Part shown: one piece after another, positions 13,466-24,187 of the stretch | Layout: the number at the start of each line of letters is the position of its first letter | Numbering within the stretch: position 1 is the first letter of the stretch | NCBI GenBank assembly: GCA_003550325.1 | Contig: QKWP01000078.1 | Coordinates: 1-64,000 of the forward strand | Direction: 5' to 3' | Length of the DNA stretch: 64,000 nt | Source of the DNA: Gigaspora rosea | Taxonomy: Eukaryota; Glomeromycota; Glomeromycetes; Diversisporales; Gigasporaceae | Notes under the pieces: model-generated | Database searches by the model: none | Told to the model about the DNA's origin: nothing | The model's input: only the letters and a program-made list of their open reading frames with translations | Program-made: the position numbers and the translations under genes

Positions 13466-14107
13466 AGGTAGATCAATTCAATTCAATAGTTTACATTACC
13501 CTCCTTTTAACCCCTCTCTCTCTATTAGTAAAAAAAAATTTTAGGAGAACATAATACTGGGTAGAATTAAGTCTAGAAATTGTAAGGACCTGAAACTTTT
13601 CGAGGAGAAAATAACGAACTTAAAAGACAAGCATGGGCAACCCGATAAATAAATTATCGGGTTGAGTATGAAGTTTAATTCTGTTCGCTTTAACATTTGT
13701 ATTTTAAAAAAAAACATACTGTAATCGTTTAATCATTCAATAATTACCAGTCTGAGTATGAAGTTTAATTTTGTTTGCTTAAAAGTAAAAATTATGAAAA
13801 CTCCAATACTAACTCAACCATAACCACTGTATATACTGCATCAGGAAATAAATTCTGTTGCAGAATTCTACACATTAAAGGGGCGCCGGTGGCGCCCCGC
13901 AAACACTTGTTATATATAAAAATTATTATTGGCTGCTAATTAGATCACAAGGGGGAGGGGGTATGACCTTTTAATAAAAATAAATTACGTAATAAACGGC
14001 ACTTCTCTTATTATATTGCAGATATGGATGACCCGTGGGCCAACCAACGGGTAACAAGTAGGTGACCCATGGGTTGACCACTTAGATAGCTATAATTGTC
14101 CACTAAT
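13466..14107. other. intergenic with a GC-rich perfect inverted repeat at 13880-13898
   Basis: No gene seen. GGGGCGCC and GGCGCCCC (8 bp each) flank a 3-nt GGT spacer, conspicuous in this A/T-rich surrounding. Confidence 0.6.
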
Positions 14108-14163
14108 AAAGGTTGCTGCACTGCCCCTGTAGCTGAAAGGTTGCTATACTGACCCTGTAGGCT
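14108..14163. repeat. 27-bp tandem duplication
   Basis: AAGGTTGCTGCACTGCCCCT followed by GTAGCTG is repeated once as AAGGTTGCTATACTGACCCT followed by GTAGGCT. Confidence 0.8.
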
Positions 14164-14296
14164 TGGGGCCCAAAAATTGCTAATGATGGTCCTTGCACTG
14201 ACATGCAACCATAAAACTCAAAAAAAAAGACCCCGTCTACAACATTTACTGTAGCTGTGACTGATACTACTAATACTTGGAAGCTATTTAAAATAG

Positions 14297-14315
14297 GGTG
14301 GGTGGGTGGGTGGGA
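14297..14315 (+). repeat. (GGGT)n tract, potential G-quadruplex
   Basis: Five GGG runs separated by single T residues. This fits the classical four-run quadruplex pattern with 1-nt loops; folding is inferred. Confidence 0.75.
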
Positions 14316-15530
14316 GATAGAGCCAGCTTTTACTAAGGTGAATGATAGCAAAACCAAAGATAACTTCTTCAATTCTAAACAACAAACCTTTATAAACTTC
14401 ATTCCTTAACTCTTCATGCTCATAGCTACCAATTTATATACTTAGCTTTATCCTATTTACCAATATTGTAGAATCCTATATTTGCTAAAATCATATGATA
14501 TTACAACACAAACAACAAACAAAACCCTGCCCTTAAACAAAAAGCCTCAATCAAGCACTAAACAAACAATAAAAAACAAAAATCTATATGATTTGCAATA
14601 AATCAGCTAATTTGCAATAATAACTGCTCTTTGACAAGCTTATCAAAAATTCATGCAGATCGTCAGCTATAAGAATAATATTACTGGGCACATAAGCAGT
14701 ATTTAAAGATAAAATATTAAAAAAAATCTCAACATTCTAACAATAAATTTTATTTAATTATTTAAATTAGTTTATTTTATATAAATAAAATTAATCAATA
14801 GATAAGTGTTACTAAAAAAAAAAAGATTTTAGGATTTGAATTTTCAAGGCTGAATTCTAAGTTCCAAAAACTGGAAATCACCTGGTTTAGCATGATTTAT
14901 ACAATATTTATATAAAATTAATATAAAATTATTTTTTAGCAGATTAATTCTTTTACCTTTTGTGTTGATAAAAAATTGCTAGAGCTATTTGGATAAGTAG
15001 ATATAGTCAAGCAAAAAATTTCATCTCTAATAATGAGCGATAGGGCCTCTGACTATGTTTGTTATTAGACTAAATGGGCTGATAATTACTATTAGGTAGC
15101 TCAGTACTTAAGCAAAAGTGATTGTATTGTATGGTCTGCAAAAATATGTTATTTAATATATTTATTCTTTATAAAATAGCTTTCTTAGGAGCAGTTATAA
15201 CCTTTAAAGGTAGGTTTAGGATCCGACTGTTACCTCTCTAAAAGCTATTTTTTTATATTTATAAAATGTTTATTGAATTTGGTCAAGAACTCATGAAAAT
15301 ATCTTTGATATAAACAATTTTAGCGCAGCTTTGTAATATATGTTTTTTTGGTTTTTCAAATAATCCACAATTTGATGATGCTTTATAAAGTATTCTGTTA
15401 TGCTAATCTAAAAATTTTCTATGATATGTTCTATGTATATTGGATAATTTATTTATTAATTGCTTAAAAATTATCATTAACAATTTGTAACAATTGAAAT
15501 TTCTATTGCTAATTAATACTGTATTTATCT
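14316..15530. other. intergenic, no gene seen
   Basis: AT-rich DNA without recognisable coding or repeat structure. Confidence 0.5.
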
Positions 15531-15821
15531 GGTACCCGATATGTATCAAATTAAAAAAAATTTAAGTAGTAAAATTATTTTTTATATTTTAAAGGATATA
15601 TTTTTTTGAATATATAGGATATCTGTATTTTAAACAATGATTTAGAATTATAATATATATAGATTTAAAATTTATTTTTATTACATATACATATCGGGTA
15701 CCCAATATATGTAAGATTAGCCAAACTATATGATATATATATAGCATTTTATCTATTTTTTAATTATAGTCATATAGTACCCGATAGATATCCGATATAT
15801 TGATTTTTGACCTGTGTTAAT
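15531..15821. repeat. GGTACCCGATATG repeat element
   Basis: The motif appears as GGTACCCGATATGTATC (15531), inverted as CATATCGGGTACCCAATA (15688) and again as TAGTACCCGATAGATATCC (15776). The right edge TTGACCTGTG matches, inverted, the edge of the 4326-4720 repeat (TGGGTCAA). Probably a miniature element family; no target duplication found. Confidence 0.5.
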
Positions 15822-16095
15822 ATAGAGGTCATACTTGTTTTTGTTTTGCAAAAACTCCTGAAATTTGATAAGCAAAAAACAGTTTTGCAATTATTTTGGT
15901 ATCTAGTAGACCAATTTGAACAAACATTTTTAAAATGAAGCTCTTAGTAAGGTGCATCTGACAAAAAAAAGTTCATTCAATTCTGATCACTAGATCAAAA
16001 GTTATTTAAATAAATATATTTTGTTTTTTTTAGCAAATTGTGCTAAAATTGGTAAAAATCTAGTTATGACCTATATGAAAGATGTCTGGGGTCCT
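15822..16095 (-). mobile_element. MITE, relative of the AGGACCCC element at 52725
   Basis: Aligns over about 275 bp, in inverse orientation, with the element at 52725-53022. The shared right terminus ATGTCTGGGGTCCT ends at 16095. The left terminus is replaced by unrelated sequence, so this copy is truncated. It carries the recurring TTGATCTACTGG-type module (GATCACTAGATCAAAAGTTA). Confidence 0.8.
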
Positions 16096-16382
16096 TTTAT
16101 GCATATATGCGAACCTCTAACTATATAGTGTAAAAAAGTAAACATATAATTGTGAAGAAAAACTGCTCATATTTAGCGATCTACTGGGCTGATTATAATA
16201 ATTTAATTGCAATTATGACAGAATTGTTTTTCTACAACTTTTACTTAATATAAAAGAGATATTTATTTAGTAGGAAATAGGTTTGCCCTTTGAAAAACTT
16301 CAGATTCCAAAAAAGGCAAAAATATATAATAAATATATTTCTACTATTTACTATATTTTTTTACTGATTGTTAAACAAATTA

Positions 16383-16565
16383 CGAATTAATTTATAGTTT
16401 ATTTTAAATTAATTTATAGTTTATTTAGAGTTAATTTATAGCTTGTTTTAGAGTTAATTTATAACTTGCTTAAAGTTAATTTATTGCTTATTTTGAAGTT
16501 AATATATATTTTATAATTAATTTATAGCATATTTTATAATTAATTTATAACATATTTTAGAACAA
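16383..16565. repeat. tandem repeat, ~26-bp unit, about 7 copies
   Basis: Variants of AGTTAATTTATAGCTTATTT follow each other with small length changes. Confidence 0.8.
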
Positions 16566-17269
16566 ATTTATTAGCAAATAAATAAAATAAATAAATAAAA
16601 AAAAGTTACTTTCTTACTATAAGTTCCAATTTTGACTATATTATACAAGAAAATTAAATTGACTAGCTATCAGATAGTATGTACAACAATTATTAGTATT
16701 AGGGTTTGGCTCTTTTTTTGTATAAAGAACATTCAAGACTATTTTTTTTTGCTATAGATCTTTTTTATTCAAAATCTTTTTGAACCCTTTTGGCTAACTA
16801 TGTAAATTAATATTTAACTTTGTCTTATTCAAAATATCTATATATAACTAGAGTTGCAGTCATAAGTTGCAGTGAGTGATTTTTGTTAATTTAAATTATT
16901 TTATTTTTAGGTAGTGTTCTAAAAAATAATGTATTGTTATTGTACGGGTTGGTGGTGTAAAAGTATGTAGTTTGGTGGGATTTAAGTAAAGATGGGAAAA
17001 TGCGCATTTTATAATAAAATGCACATGAATGCGCATCAATGCGCATGATATATAAAACGCATATGATACTGCATGATAAAAAAATTTTTTTAATTTTTAT
17101 CTTTATTATTGATAATATATCTAAATAAAAATACTACACATTGATTCTTAATCAGATTTTGCCTATATATATAAATTTTTACAAATTTGCTAATTGTAAA
17201 CTTCATCGTTGCTTATCTTATATAATTTGACACCTGACCCGTGGCTCTGCCACGGTAGCTTTGTATAAA

Positions 17270-17485
17270 ACTTTAGAACCTTAGTTAAAATCTGTAAATT
17301 CGCATTATATAATACTATATTCATAAATATGCTGAGTTAATTTGCATTAACGTCACAAAAAATTCTGTTACTGAACATACAATTCTATTAACTACAATAT
17401 ATAGTTAAGATTGAGTTAGTTTGTATTAAAATTATGTTATAATAAAATTCTGCACATAATTCACATTCTATTTCAGTATGGTTGA
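17270..17485. repeat. degenerate GAGTTAGTTTGTATTA-type repeat
   Basis: Contains GAGTTAATTTGCATTAA, ATTCTGTTACTGAACATAC, GAGTTAGTTTGTATTAAAA and TAAAATTCTG, the same words as the longer degenerate array at 32150-33450. Confidence 0.5.
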
Positions 17486-18394
17486 GTAGGGGTCTTAGCT
17501 GGGTCAGGTCTGACCCAACCCGACCCGGGTCGGGTCAAACCCGGATTAATGATGGGTGACGCATTGGGTTTGTAGCTATGTAAATCAAAATTATGGTGGT
17601 GTAGAAAAGTCTATTATGACAGATTTTTAGGTAATTGTCGATTGATAAATTAAAATGTATTTTATATAATAGCTTATATATAAAGCTTATATATAAAGCT
17701 TGGTCACACTTTTTTAGATGCACTGGCTGCAATTTTTTTTCTATCAGAAATTTCAATATAAATCGATTTTTTCTTATTACTAGAGCTCTTACCCGGGTTG
17801 AAACTAGTGAATTGGGTTAATAATTACAGGTCAGGGGTTCAACCCGGGTCATAACATTGGTCAATATATCATATAGAAAATCAAAAATTTTTAAAGTTAA
17901 CATTAGTGTAACAGCCCTTGTATAATATTTACGCAACCTTTAACATTAAGTGCATATGTACATATGTACTGTACGTATGTCTAAAAATTTTGATAATGAG
18001 GCAGGCATTCTAATTTTAAGGCATTTAGTTTGACAGATAAAACATAACTTAGCTGAACTTATATTGTGCCAAAAAAAAAAAAATTAGATAATTTGACAGA
18101 ATTGCTATTACAGTAGTAGGCGTCGTGTACGTACTATTAAAATGCAGTGCTAGGGCACTATATATACTGTGCCTGGCAGTATGTAAAATTTGTGCTACAT
18201 ATAGATATATGTATTTATTTTGTTAGTGTCTTGTTATACAATATCCTGAAATTTTTTTGGTTCAGGACCAATTAATTTAGGTTTAATAGGCAATTTTTTT
18301 TTGACCCGTTTGACCTAGGTTAGATAAAAATTTGACCTGTGACCCGTCAGAATGCTGACCCATCGGGTCAACCTGACCCAGGTCATAGCTCTAC
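17486..18394. mobile_element. possible TIR element with GGGTC-rich ends
   Basis: Left end GTAGGGGTCTTAGCTGGGTC and, inverted at the right, GTAGAGCTATGACCTGGGTC are similar over about 35 bp and continue with TGACCC. GGGTC/GACCC motifs cluster at both ends (17500-17545 and 18300-18385), as expected for subterminal repeats. No target duplication is evident, so the assignment is tentative; the TAGRG terminus would suit a hAT-like element. Confidence 0.4.
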
Positions 18395-18430
18395 TTATTA
18401 CGACTATAAAATTATAGAATCATTTCTCAA

Positions 18431-18660
18431 TGGCATCAGAATTATTACCGGAGATATTAGAAAAAACATTAAATAATTTGTACAATTTTAATGGAGATTT
18501 TAATAAAATAAGATTAAACTAAGAGAATGTGGAATAACTATTGATCATTATCCTGAGGCTCTTTTCAATTATCCAAGATTTTTAAAAACTTCGACATCGA
18601 TAGGCTACTTGATACGGTTCATGAGTACGTCAATCCACTAGAAAAAATATAAAAGAAACA
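18431..18660 (+). pseudogene. F-box-like gene fragment (weak)
   Basis: The text MASELLPEILEKTLNNLYNF opens at about 18431 and, after frame changes, resembles the start of an F-box-type protein (LPxEILxxIxxxL). The remaining 200 bp hold short readable stretches (ITIDHYPEALFNYPRF, LLDTVHEYVNPLEK) in more than one frame. F-box genes are expanded in this fungal group, but the match is short. Confidence 0.3.
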
Positions 18661-18856
18661 ATGGCTTTGAGCAGCATAACAACTTTGAATAACATAAATC
18701 TAAGTGAAATAGATTTTAATGATATAACGACTTTGAATAACTTAACAAATAGGAGTGATTCTGCTTCGCTTTAGACAACCCCTTGTCAAAATCGTTGCGT
18801 AACCCATCATTAACTCGGGTTTAGCCCAGGTTGGGTTGGGTCAGACTCGGGTGGGA

Positions 18857-18950
18857 CGGGTTTGATATGAGGCGGGTCAGACCTTGGTCGGGTTTGACAT
18901 GAAGCGGGTCAGACCCAGGTCAGGTTTGACATAAGGCGGGTCAGACCACT
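18857..18950. repeat. 32-33-bp minisatellite x 3
   Basis: GTTTGATATGAGGCGGGTCA, GTTTGACATGAAGCGGGTCA and GTTTGACATAAGGCGGGTCA start at 18859, 18892 and 18924. It is rich in the GGGTC words seen at 17.5 and 18.3 kb. Confidence 0.8.
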
Positions 18951-19086
18951 TTCTATATCTAAACTGACCAATTAAATTTATTCTGACTTTTTTCTAAGCT
19001 TCATATATGTATTCTGAATTATTCCTTGCCCTAAAAACTATCTTTAGCTATATATAATCTATCACTTACTAACTTATAATAGTGCA

Positions 19087-19350
19087 ACCAATCAAATTGC
19101 GTCTTATATTTTATTATAAATGCAACAAATAGCCAATAAAAATTTATCTTATCTTTTTATATATAATAGGATTTTTGACCAATAAAATTGCATCTTATAT
19201 TTTATTATAATAGATTTAACTCTAGAATGTAAGCAAAATATACATGTCTATTAACCAATCAAATTGTATTATATTTAATATAAACTCTACAAGTAGCTAA
19301 TAAAATCTATCATAGTTTTTTATATTTAACTGAGTTTTTGACCAATTACA
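19087..19350. repeat. degenerate tandem repeat, 76-91-bp period
   Basis: ACCAATCAAATTG-type starts at 19087, 19178, 19254 and 19341, most followed by C(G/A)TCTTATATTTTATTATAA or a relic of it. Confidence 0.6.
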
Positions 19351-19531
19351 AATGGCCGAGTGAGCTCTAGCTAGGACCCCAGATCATATATAACCCTAAC
19401 TCTAACCAGAAATAGTAAATGACTTGGTCATTTGCCAATTTTTCAAATGATCTCAAATGATCTCAAAATAACTGCTCATTTGAGGTTATTTAAATTTTGG
19501 GTCATTTGGAAAAGACTTGTGACCAAATGAA

Positions 19532-20833
19532 TTTTTTTTTTGGTGTTAAGGTGAGGTCTTGCCTCTGGTCTTTATTAAATGTATATTGATTATTACACAT
19601 TGCTACTTTTACAATCTTTATACTTATCTACTAAGTACCAAGACATGAACTAATTATCCACGACCTAAACCTACCAGAGCCTACCATATTCCCATTTATA
19701 TAGCTGACCTAGTTTTTGTACGTCTCTTCCTAGCTGCTGATTAGTATTTACATATCTACCACTTTACCTACATTTCCTAGTATTGTTACTTCCAATTTGG
19801 TGTATGTAGTTCCAGGTAGGCGCTTTATGCTTCCAAATTGGTACACCCAAAGTTCCTTACTAGCGTACTTCTTGGGAGTTCGTATCTCAAACCATGCAGC
19901 TGCCTCTACCACATTGGATAAGTATCTTAAGCCTGCATGCTACCACAATTAGCTAATTTTCCTGCGACTTCGGGGCCCAGGATTTAGCGTTTAGAGTTCA
20001 GAAATATGTGAATGACTGTACTCTTCGCTATAGTGACGAGGTATCCAGGCATGTTTCGCCAAGGCTTCCAGTACCAAGCCTAGTTGGATGGCATCATGAG
20101 GCGGCCGGCTGACCTGACTTACATACCACTATGTGCACTTGTACCAGCTATACCCGTATTGGTGGTCCCAGATCCTCTTAACATTCTAAGACTCTCATAT
20201 AGATGCGCCCAGAGCTCTGTTGGGTCTTGACATGTACATGCCTCCATGCTTTCACTTCTCATTGGCCAGTAAGTTCTGTCTGCCCTTACAGGTTCATTCT
20301 GATTCCCGGTACTCATATTTAACCTTCTTCCAACCTTTACCGATCTTTTCCAAACTACCAAACCAGTTAGCCTGAAAGAATTGATCAGCTCAGCTTTATG
20401 CGCCTGATGGACTCCCTCTCCTTGGTACCTAATTCCAAAACATAGGTCCTTTTCCTCCGGTACGACTCCGGCAGCCAGGTTGGTGTCACCTCTTGCTATA
20501 GGGCTTTTTCCATCTGGTTTTTCGGTCTTCAGTCGAAATTCTGGTTTTCTGTAGTACCGTTAGAAGATCTTCTTTACCTCCTTGCTCGGAACTTGCCAAA
20601 CGGGTTCCAATTGTTCTAGTTCCTTGGATTTGTTTGTGTAACTTACACAACTGCGCTGATGCTCCCATTCAAGATAGTGGTACCAAGGTTACAAGTAATA
20701 TACCCGACCGATTAATGAACAAATGTTACCATAACACAGGCCTATTTTTTTTAATTAGTCTCCAGTGGGATTTGAACTCTAAACCTGTTGCTTGGGGGTG
20801 ACAACCAGACAACTTCTCTATATCGTAACACCC
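19532..20833 (-). mobile_element. 1.3-kb retroposon with tRNA-like head and poly(A) tail (copy A)
   Basis: Read on the minus strand it starts GGGTGTTACGATATAGAGAA, has a Pol III-like head, about 1.2 kb of body, AATAAA near the 3' end, and finishes in an A-run (T-run at 19532-19541 on the plus strand). The body aligns over its whole length with the split copy at 46391-55750 once that copy's insertions are ignored. An 80-codon ORF (20119-20361) is not preserved in frame in the other copy, so the body is probably non-coding. No clear target duplication flanks this copy. The layout is that of a very long SINE; a non-LTR element's non-coding derivative is the alternative. Confidence 0.7.
20768..20820 (-). 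promoter_or_regulatory. tRNA-like Pol III A and B boxes of the retroposon
   Basis: On the minus strand TAGAGAAGTTGT (20809-20820) is an imperfect A box, and GTTCAAATCC (20768-20777) fits the B-box consensus GGTTCGANTCC closely. The same words occur at the head of the second copy (46403-46460). tRNA origin is inferred from these boxes only; the cloverleaf is not intact. Confidence 0.5.
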
Positions 20834-21088
20834 TTTAATAATGCATGTGTTCAATTTCTCAATTCACGTTAATTATTAATTAACATGCCATATGTAAATT
20901 CGAAAAGATTTATATCATTTTACAATCGGTAAATTATTATTCATGAACTTTTTTTTTTAAAAAGTAAATACATTATTTTTTTAAAAGAAAAAAAGTAAAT
21001 AAGATAGATATGGATATTATGCCGCACTACCAATTATGGCGCACTGCCAATATCTTATGATCTACTAATCAAAATTAAATAATTTTAG

Positions 21089-21130
21089 TACCAATTGATT
21101 CGTCTCGGTGAGACGAATCAATTGGTACCA
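21089..21130. repeat. 19-bp perfect hairpin module
   Basis: GTACCAATTGATTCGTCTC, a 3-nt GGT loop, and the exact reverse complement. Diverged versions occur at 21545-21582, 22223-22262 and in the foldback at 38031-38665. Confidence 0.9.
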
Positions 21131-21208
21131 AAATCGTTGAATTCTGATCTGTGTGTCACAAGATATTACGATTTAAGTAATATTTAAAGCAGATATAGGT
21201 ATTATAGC

Positions 21209-21467
21209 TAGGGTTCCTTAAATTCAAATCAAATCAAATATTGGATCAATTTGAATTTGATCAAATCAAATCAACCCTGCTTTGAATTTGATTTGATTCA
21301 AATATTTGAATTTGAATTTGATTTGAATTTGAATTTTTAATAATAATTTTCAAATCAAATTGACCATATTTGAATTTGATCAAATCAAATATAATCAAAT
21401 TTCAATTTGAATTTGATCAAATATTTGATTCAAATATTTGAAGATCAAATCAAATTGCGGAACCCTA
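21209..21467. mobile_element. TAGGGTTCC MITE with 8-bp target duplication
   Basis: The 259-bp element has TAGGGTTCC ends in inverted orientation, flanked by ATTATAGC (21201-21208) and ATTATGGC (21468-21475). The interior is low-complexity CAAAT/ATTTG repeats. The same ends and a perfect 8-bp duplication are seen at 50407-51875. The 8-bp duplications suggest hAT-type transposase. Confidence 0.8.
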
Positions 21468-21594
21468 ATTATGGCAATAGAAATATTGCAGTATACAGCA
21501 AAATTTTGTGAACCATCAATCAGAATTATATAATTTTAACACCATTCGATTCGTCATATTGAGACGAATCAAATGGTGCCAAAATCATGTGATT

Positions 21595-22085
21595 TTGATC
21601 GATACTTATTGATATATAATATTTAACAAAAATAAGCTGCACAAGGCAAAATTTAAAATTAACATGAAAACATGAATAACTTCTGGTAGACCAGTCCATT
21701 TTTTATGATTTTACCACCAAAATGACCGCCTTGAAGAGACGATTCCAACAAGCCCAGAATCACTAAAATCTGATCACGGGATCACGGGATCGCTAATTTT
21801 TTGTATTGTTTTTGATGAAAATAGATTAGTTTAACTAATCAAATTTTCATCAAAAACAATACAAAAAACTTATCGATCCTGTGATCCCGTGATCGGATTT
21901 TAGCGATTCTGGGTTGTTGGAATTGCCTCTTAAAGCAGTCATTTTGGTAGTAAAATCATAAAAAATGGACTGGCCTACCAGAAGTTATTCATGATTTCAT
22001 GTTAATTTTAAATTTTGCCTTGCGCAGCTTATTTTGGTTAAATTATGATATATCGATAAGTATTGATCAAAATCGTTCGATTCTG
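21595..22085. repeat. long inverted repeat centred at 21832
   Basis: The two arms, each about 230 bp, are close reverse complements meeting at GATTAGTTTAACTAATC. They contain the second form of the recurring module (ACCAAAATGACC..GAGACGATTCCAACAAGCCC) and GATCACGGGATC repeats. Confidence 0.85.
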
Positions 22086-22748
22086 ATCAATAGATCTCAA
22101 TAGATTATGAAAAATAGTAAGTGCGCCATAATTGGTATCTGTGTTATAATTTATCTTTTTTAATTTGTATATCGTAATTAATGATATCTTATGATCTAGT
22201 GATTAGAATTGAACGATTTTGGTACCATTCGATTAGTCTTGATGAGACGAATCAAATGGTGACAAAATCATTCGATTCTGATTGATATATCATGCATTAT
22301 TGGCTAAAATACTTAACTGCACCATAATACCCATGTCTACCTTACATTATATTTTTTAAAAAAAAGTAAATACATTATTTTTTTTTAAAAAAAATACATT
22401 ATTTTTTTTAAAAAAAAGTAAATATATTATTTTTTGTCTAGTGTTTTTTTTTAATCACTTCATGCCTGATCTTATGATTCGATTAGAATGTCATTTTACA
22501 ACTGGTCTGGAAATGACCTAGTCATTAGCCAAAATACAAATGGCTATCGTATTATGTGTAATAATTTTTATTAGATAGCATTTAGCAATATTTAATCAAT
22601 TTTGATTGGCTAAAAGTATTAGATAATCGATTAACCAGAGTTAAATGACCTTCTTAAGTCATTTGGGCTATGAAATGACTAATAACTAGTCATTTGTCAT
22701 TTGAGTCATTTGGGTCATTTAAAGTCATTTACTATTCCTGACCCTAAC

Positions 22749-23916
22749 CCTAACCCCAACCCCAATTCTTCCTTCCAAGATAATCTGCCCATTCTCATAA
22801 TATCAATATCATGTGGTTATATTAATAGCCATCCTACATTATGCAGAAGGTAAGCATTAAACTGCACAAACTCAAATGCTATATTAAAGATTTAATATTG
22901 TATATGAAATTTATTCTGTTCTCTTCTATACTATCAAATTTTCTTTGTGTATCACAAAATATTTCTGAAAAATACCCAACTAAAGATAGATGCAAATAAA
23001 TGTAATCGCTCGCTCAGTTTTAGTTTGCAATGTTTTGGTTTGTTATGAGAAAAAGTTGGCTACATCAAATTAGTGATGATGTTAATAGGCTAGTAATTCA
23101 AGCAGACCTTATGTACATAAGAACATATGAACAATCAACAATTATTACTAATAAGTGTACATTGTTATCTTGCTTATTATTCTCCATTGTTACAAAATTG
23201 TATATTATCACTATCTGAAGTTTTATCAATAATTAATTCTTCAATTTGAAGTCGCTTGACGAAATAGATCGTCATGCATCATTGTCGAACATTTTAGCAT
23301 TCACCAGGCACTATTAGTACTAATTATGTTTATATAAAAAAAAAGAAAAAAAACATATATAAGTTTACAAGCCTATATATACCGGATTTATGAAATTGGT
23401 CCTAAATTGTAACTTCTGTAATATCCAAAGTTTAGTTGCAAACAAATTAATTTTCTTTATATGTGCATACATATATATAAAGATAATTTAAAGAGTAAAT
23501 AGATACAATTACTCATTACTTAGAAAATTTATTATCAAGTAATCTGAACTTAATATATTTACTATAAATATATCTTTAAGTAGTAGATTACTTGGGAAGA
23601 TTTAAATGCATATGTTTTCAATCATTGTGCTTAAAAAATTGCATAAATATAATTATATTCACATTATATATATCTAGCATATTTTCCAAGTCTTTTTTGC
23701 CAATTTTGCTCCATGTTTGAATTCTACGATTGACTATATGCAAAAAAATTTAATAATAATTTTTGATAAAATTTCCTCTAGAAATTATTACCTATTTTCT
23801 TTTTAAATCTGTTATAGTATTCTTGGTGCACAGATGACTTATCCTCCCAAGTAAGTGTTTCTGATATTTCTTTGATATTTTTTTTTGAATTGACTTAAAA
23901 ATATTCTTATTAGTTA
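22749..23916. other. intergenic; short CCCTAA-like run at its left end
   Basis: CCCTAACCCTAACCCC-type text follows the hAT-like element and overlaps its target duplication. It is only a few units and therefore an interstitial telomere-like motif rather than a telomere. No gene seen in the rest. Confidence 0.5.
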
Positions 23917-24082
23917 GTGCGCTGACATTTATTAGATAATATTTTAGGGGGTAGGCAGGGTCAAGCAAAACCTTACCTTATATAAAAAAATTAGAGCCAA
24001 TTAAATTTAGCTAAATATATTACCTGGGGGTGGGGGTAAGCCTCTATAGTAAATAGATATTAGGTAATAAATGTCAGCGCCC
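23917..24082. mobile_element. MITE, GGGCGCTGACATTTATTA family
   Basis: Left GTGCGCTGACATTTATTAG and right CTAATAAATGTC-type end (GGTAATAAATGTCAGCGCCC on the plus strand) form inverted ends. The core contains ACCTGGGGGTGGGGGTAAG. A second copy lies at 39311-39465. Target duplication not clear. Confidence 0.7.
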
Positions 24083-24187
24083 TTATACTGTTAACTTACC
24101 GACTATTGTAATGTGTTTAATGTGATAACATAATTGACAGTGTTTTTTTTTCAAATACATATTTTCTTCATTACTTTCATACATACA

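Larger units (their letters stand above)
20945..22435. mobile_element. large foldback (palindromic) element
   Basis: The outer edges mirror each other: TTAAAAAGTAAATACATTAT and ATATGGATATTATGCCGCA at the left, TGCACCATAATACCCATGTC and TTTAAAAAAAAGTAAATACA at the right. An inner perfect-looking palindrome is centred at 21832 with arms of about 230 bp. Each arm carries hairpin modules of the GATTCGTCTC type. The MITE at 21209-21467 is inserted in the left arm. Confidence 0.7.
19407..22740. mobile_element. hAT-like non-autonomous element, 3.3 kb, host to nested insertions
   Basis: Termini CAGAAATAGTAAATGACTT (left) and its inverse CAGGAATAGTAAATGACTT (right) match at 18 of 19 positions. The flanks ACTCTAAC (19399-19406) and ACCCTAAC (22741-22748) are an 8-bp target duplication with one mismatch. 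CAG ends and 8-bp duplications are typical of hAT elements. Both subterminal regions carry many TCATTTG words, as hAT transposase-binding regions often do. No transposase is encoded. The interior holds the retroposon at 19532-20833 and the foldback at 20945-22435. Confidence 0.7.

Noticed and set aside
13880-13898. Helitron 3' end at the GGGGCGCC hairpin
   Set aside because: No CTRR-T follows the hairpin at the required distance on either strand.
20119-20361. 80-codon ORF inside retroposon copy A
   Set aside because: The aligned part of copy B has frame-changing indels, so the frame is not conserved; treated as chance.
22741-22765. telomere (CCCTAA)n
   Set aside because: Only a few imperfect units, overlapping a transposon target duplication; not a chromosome end.
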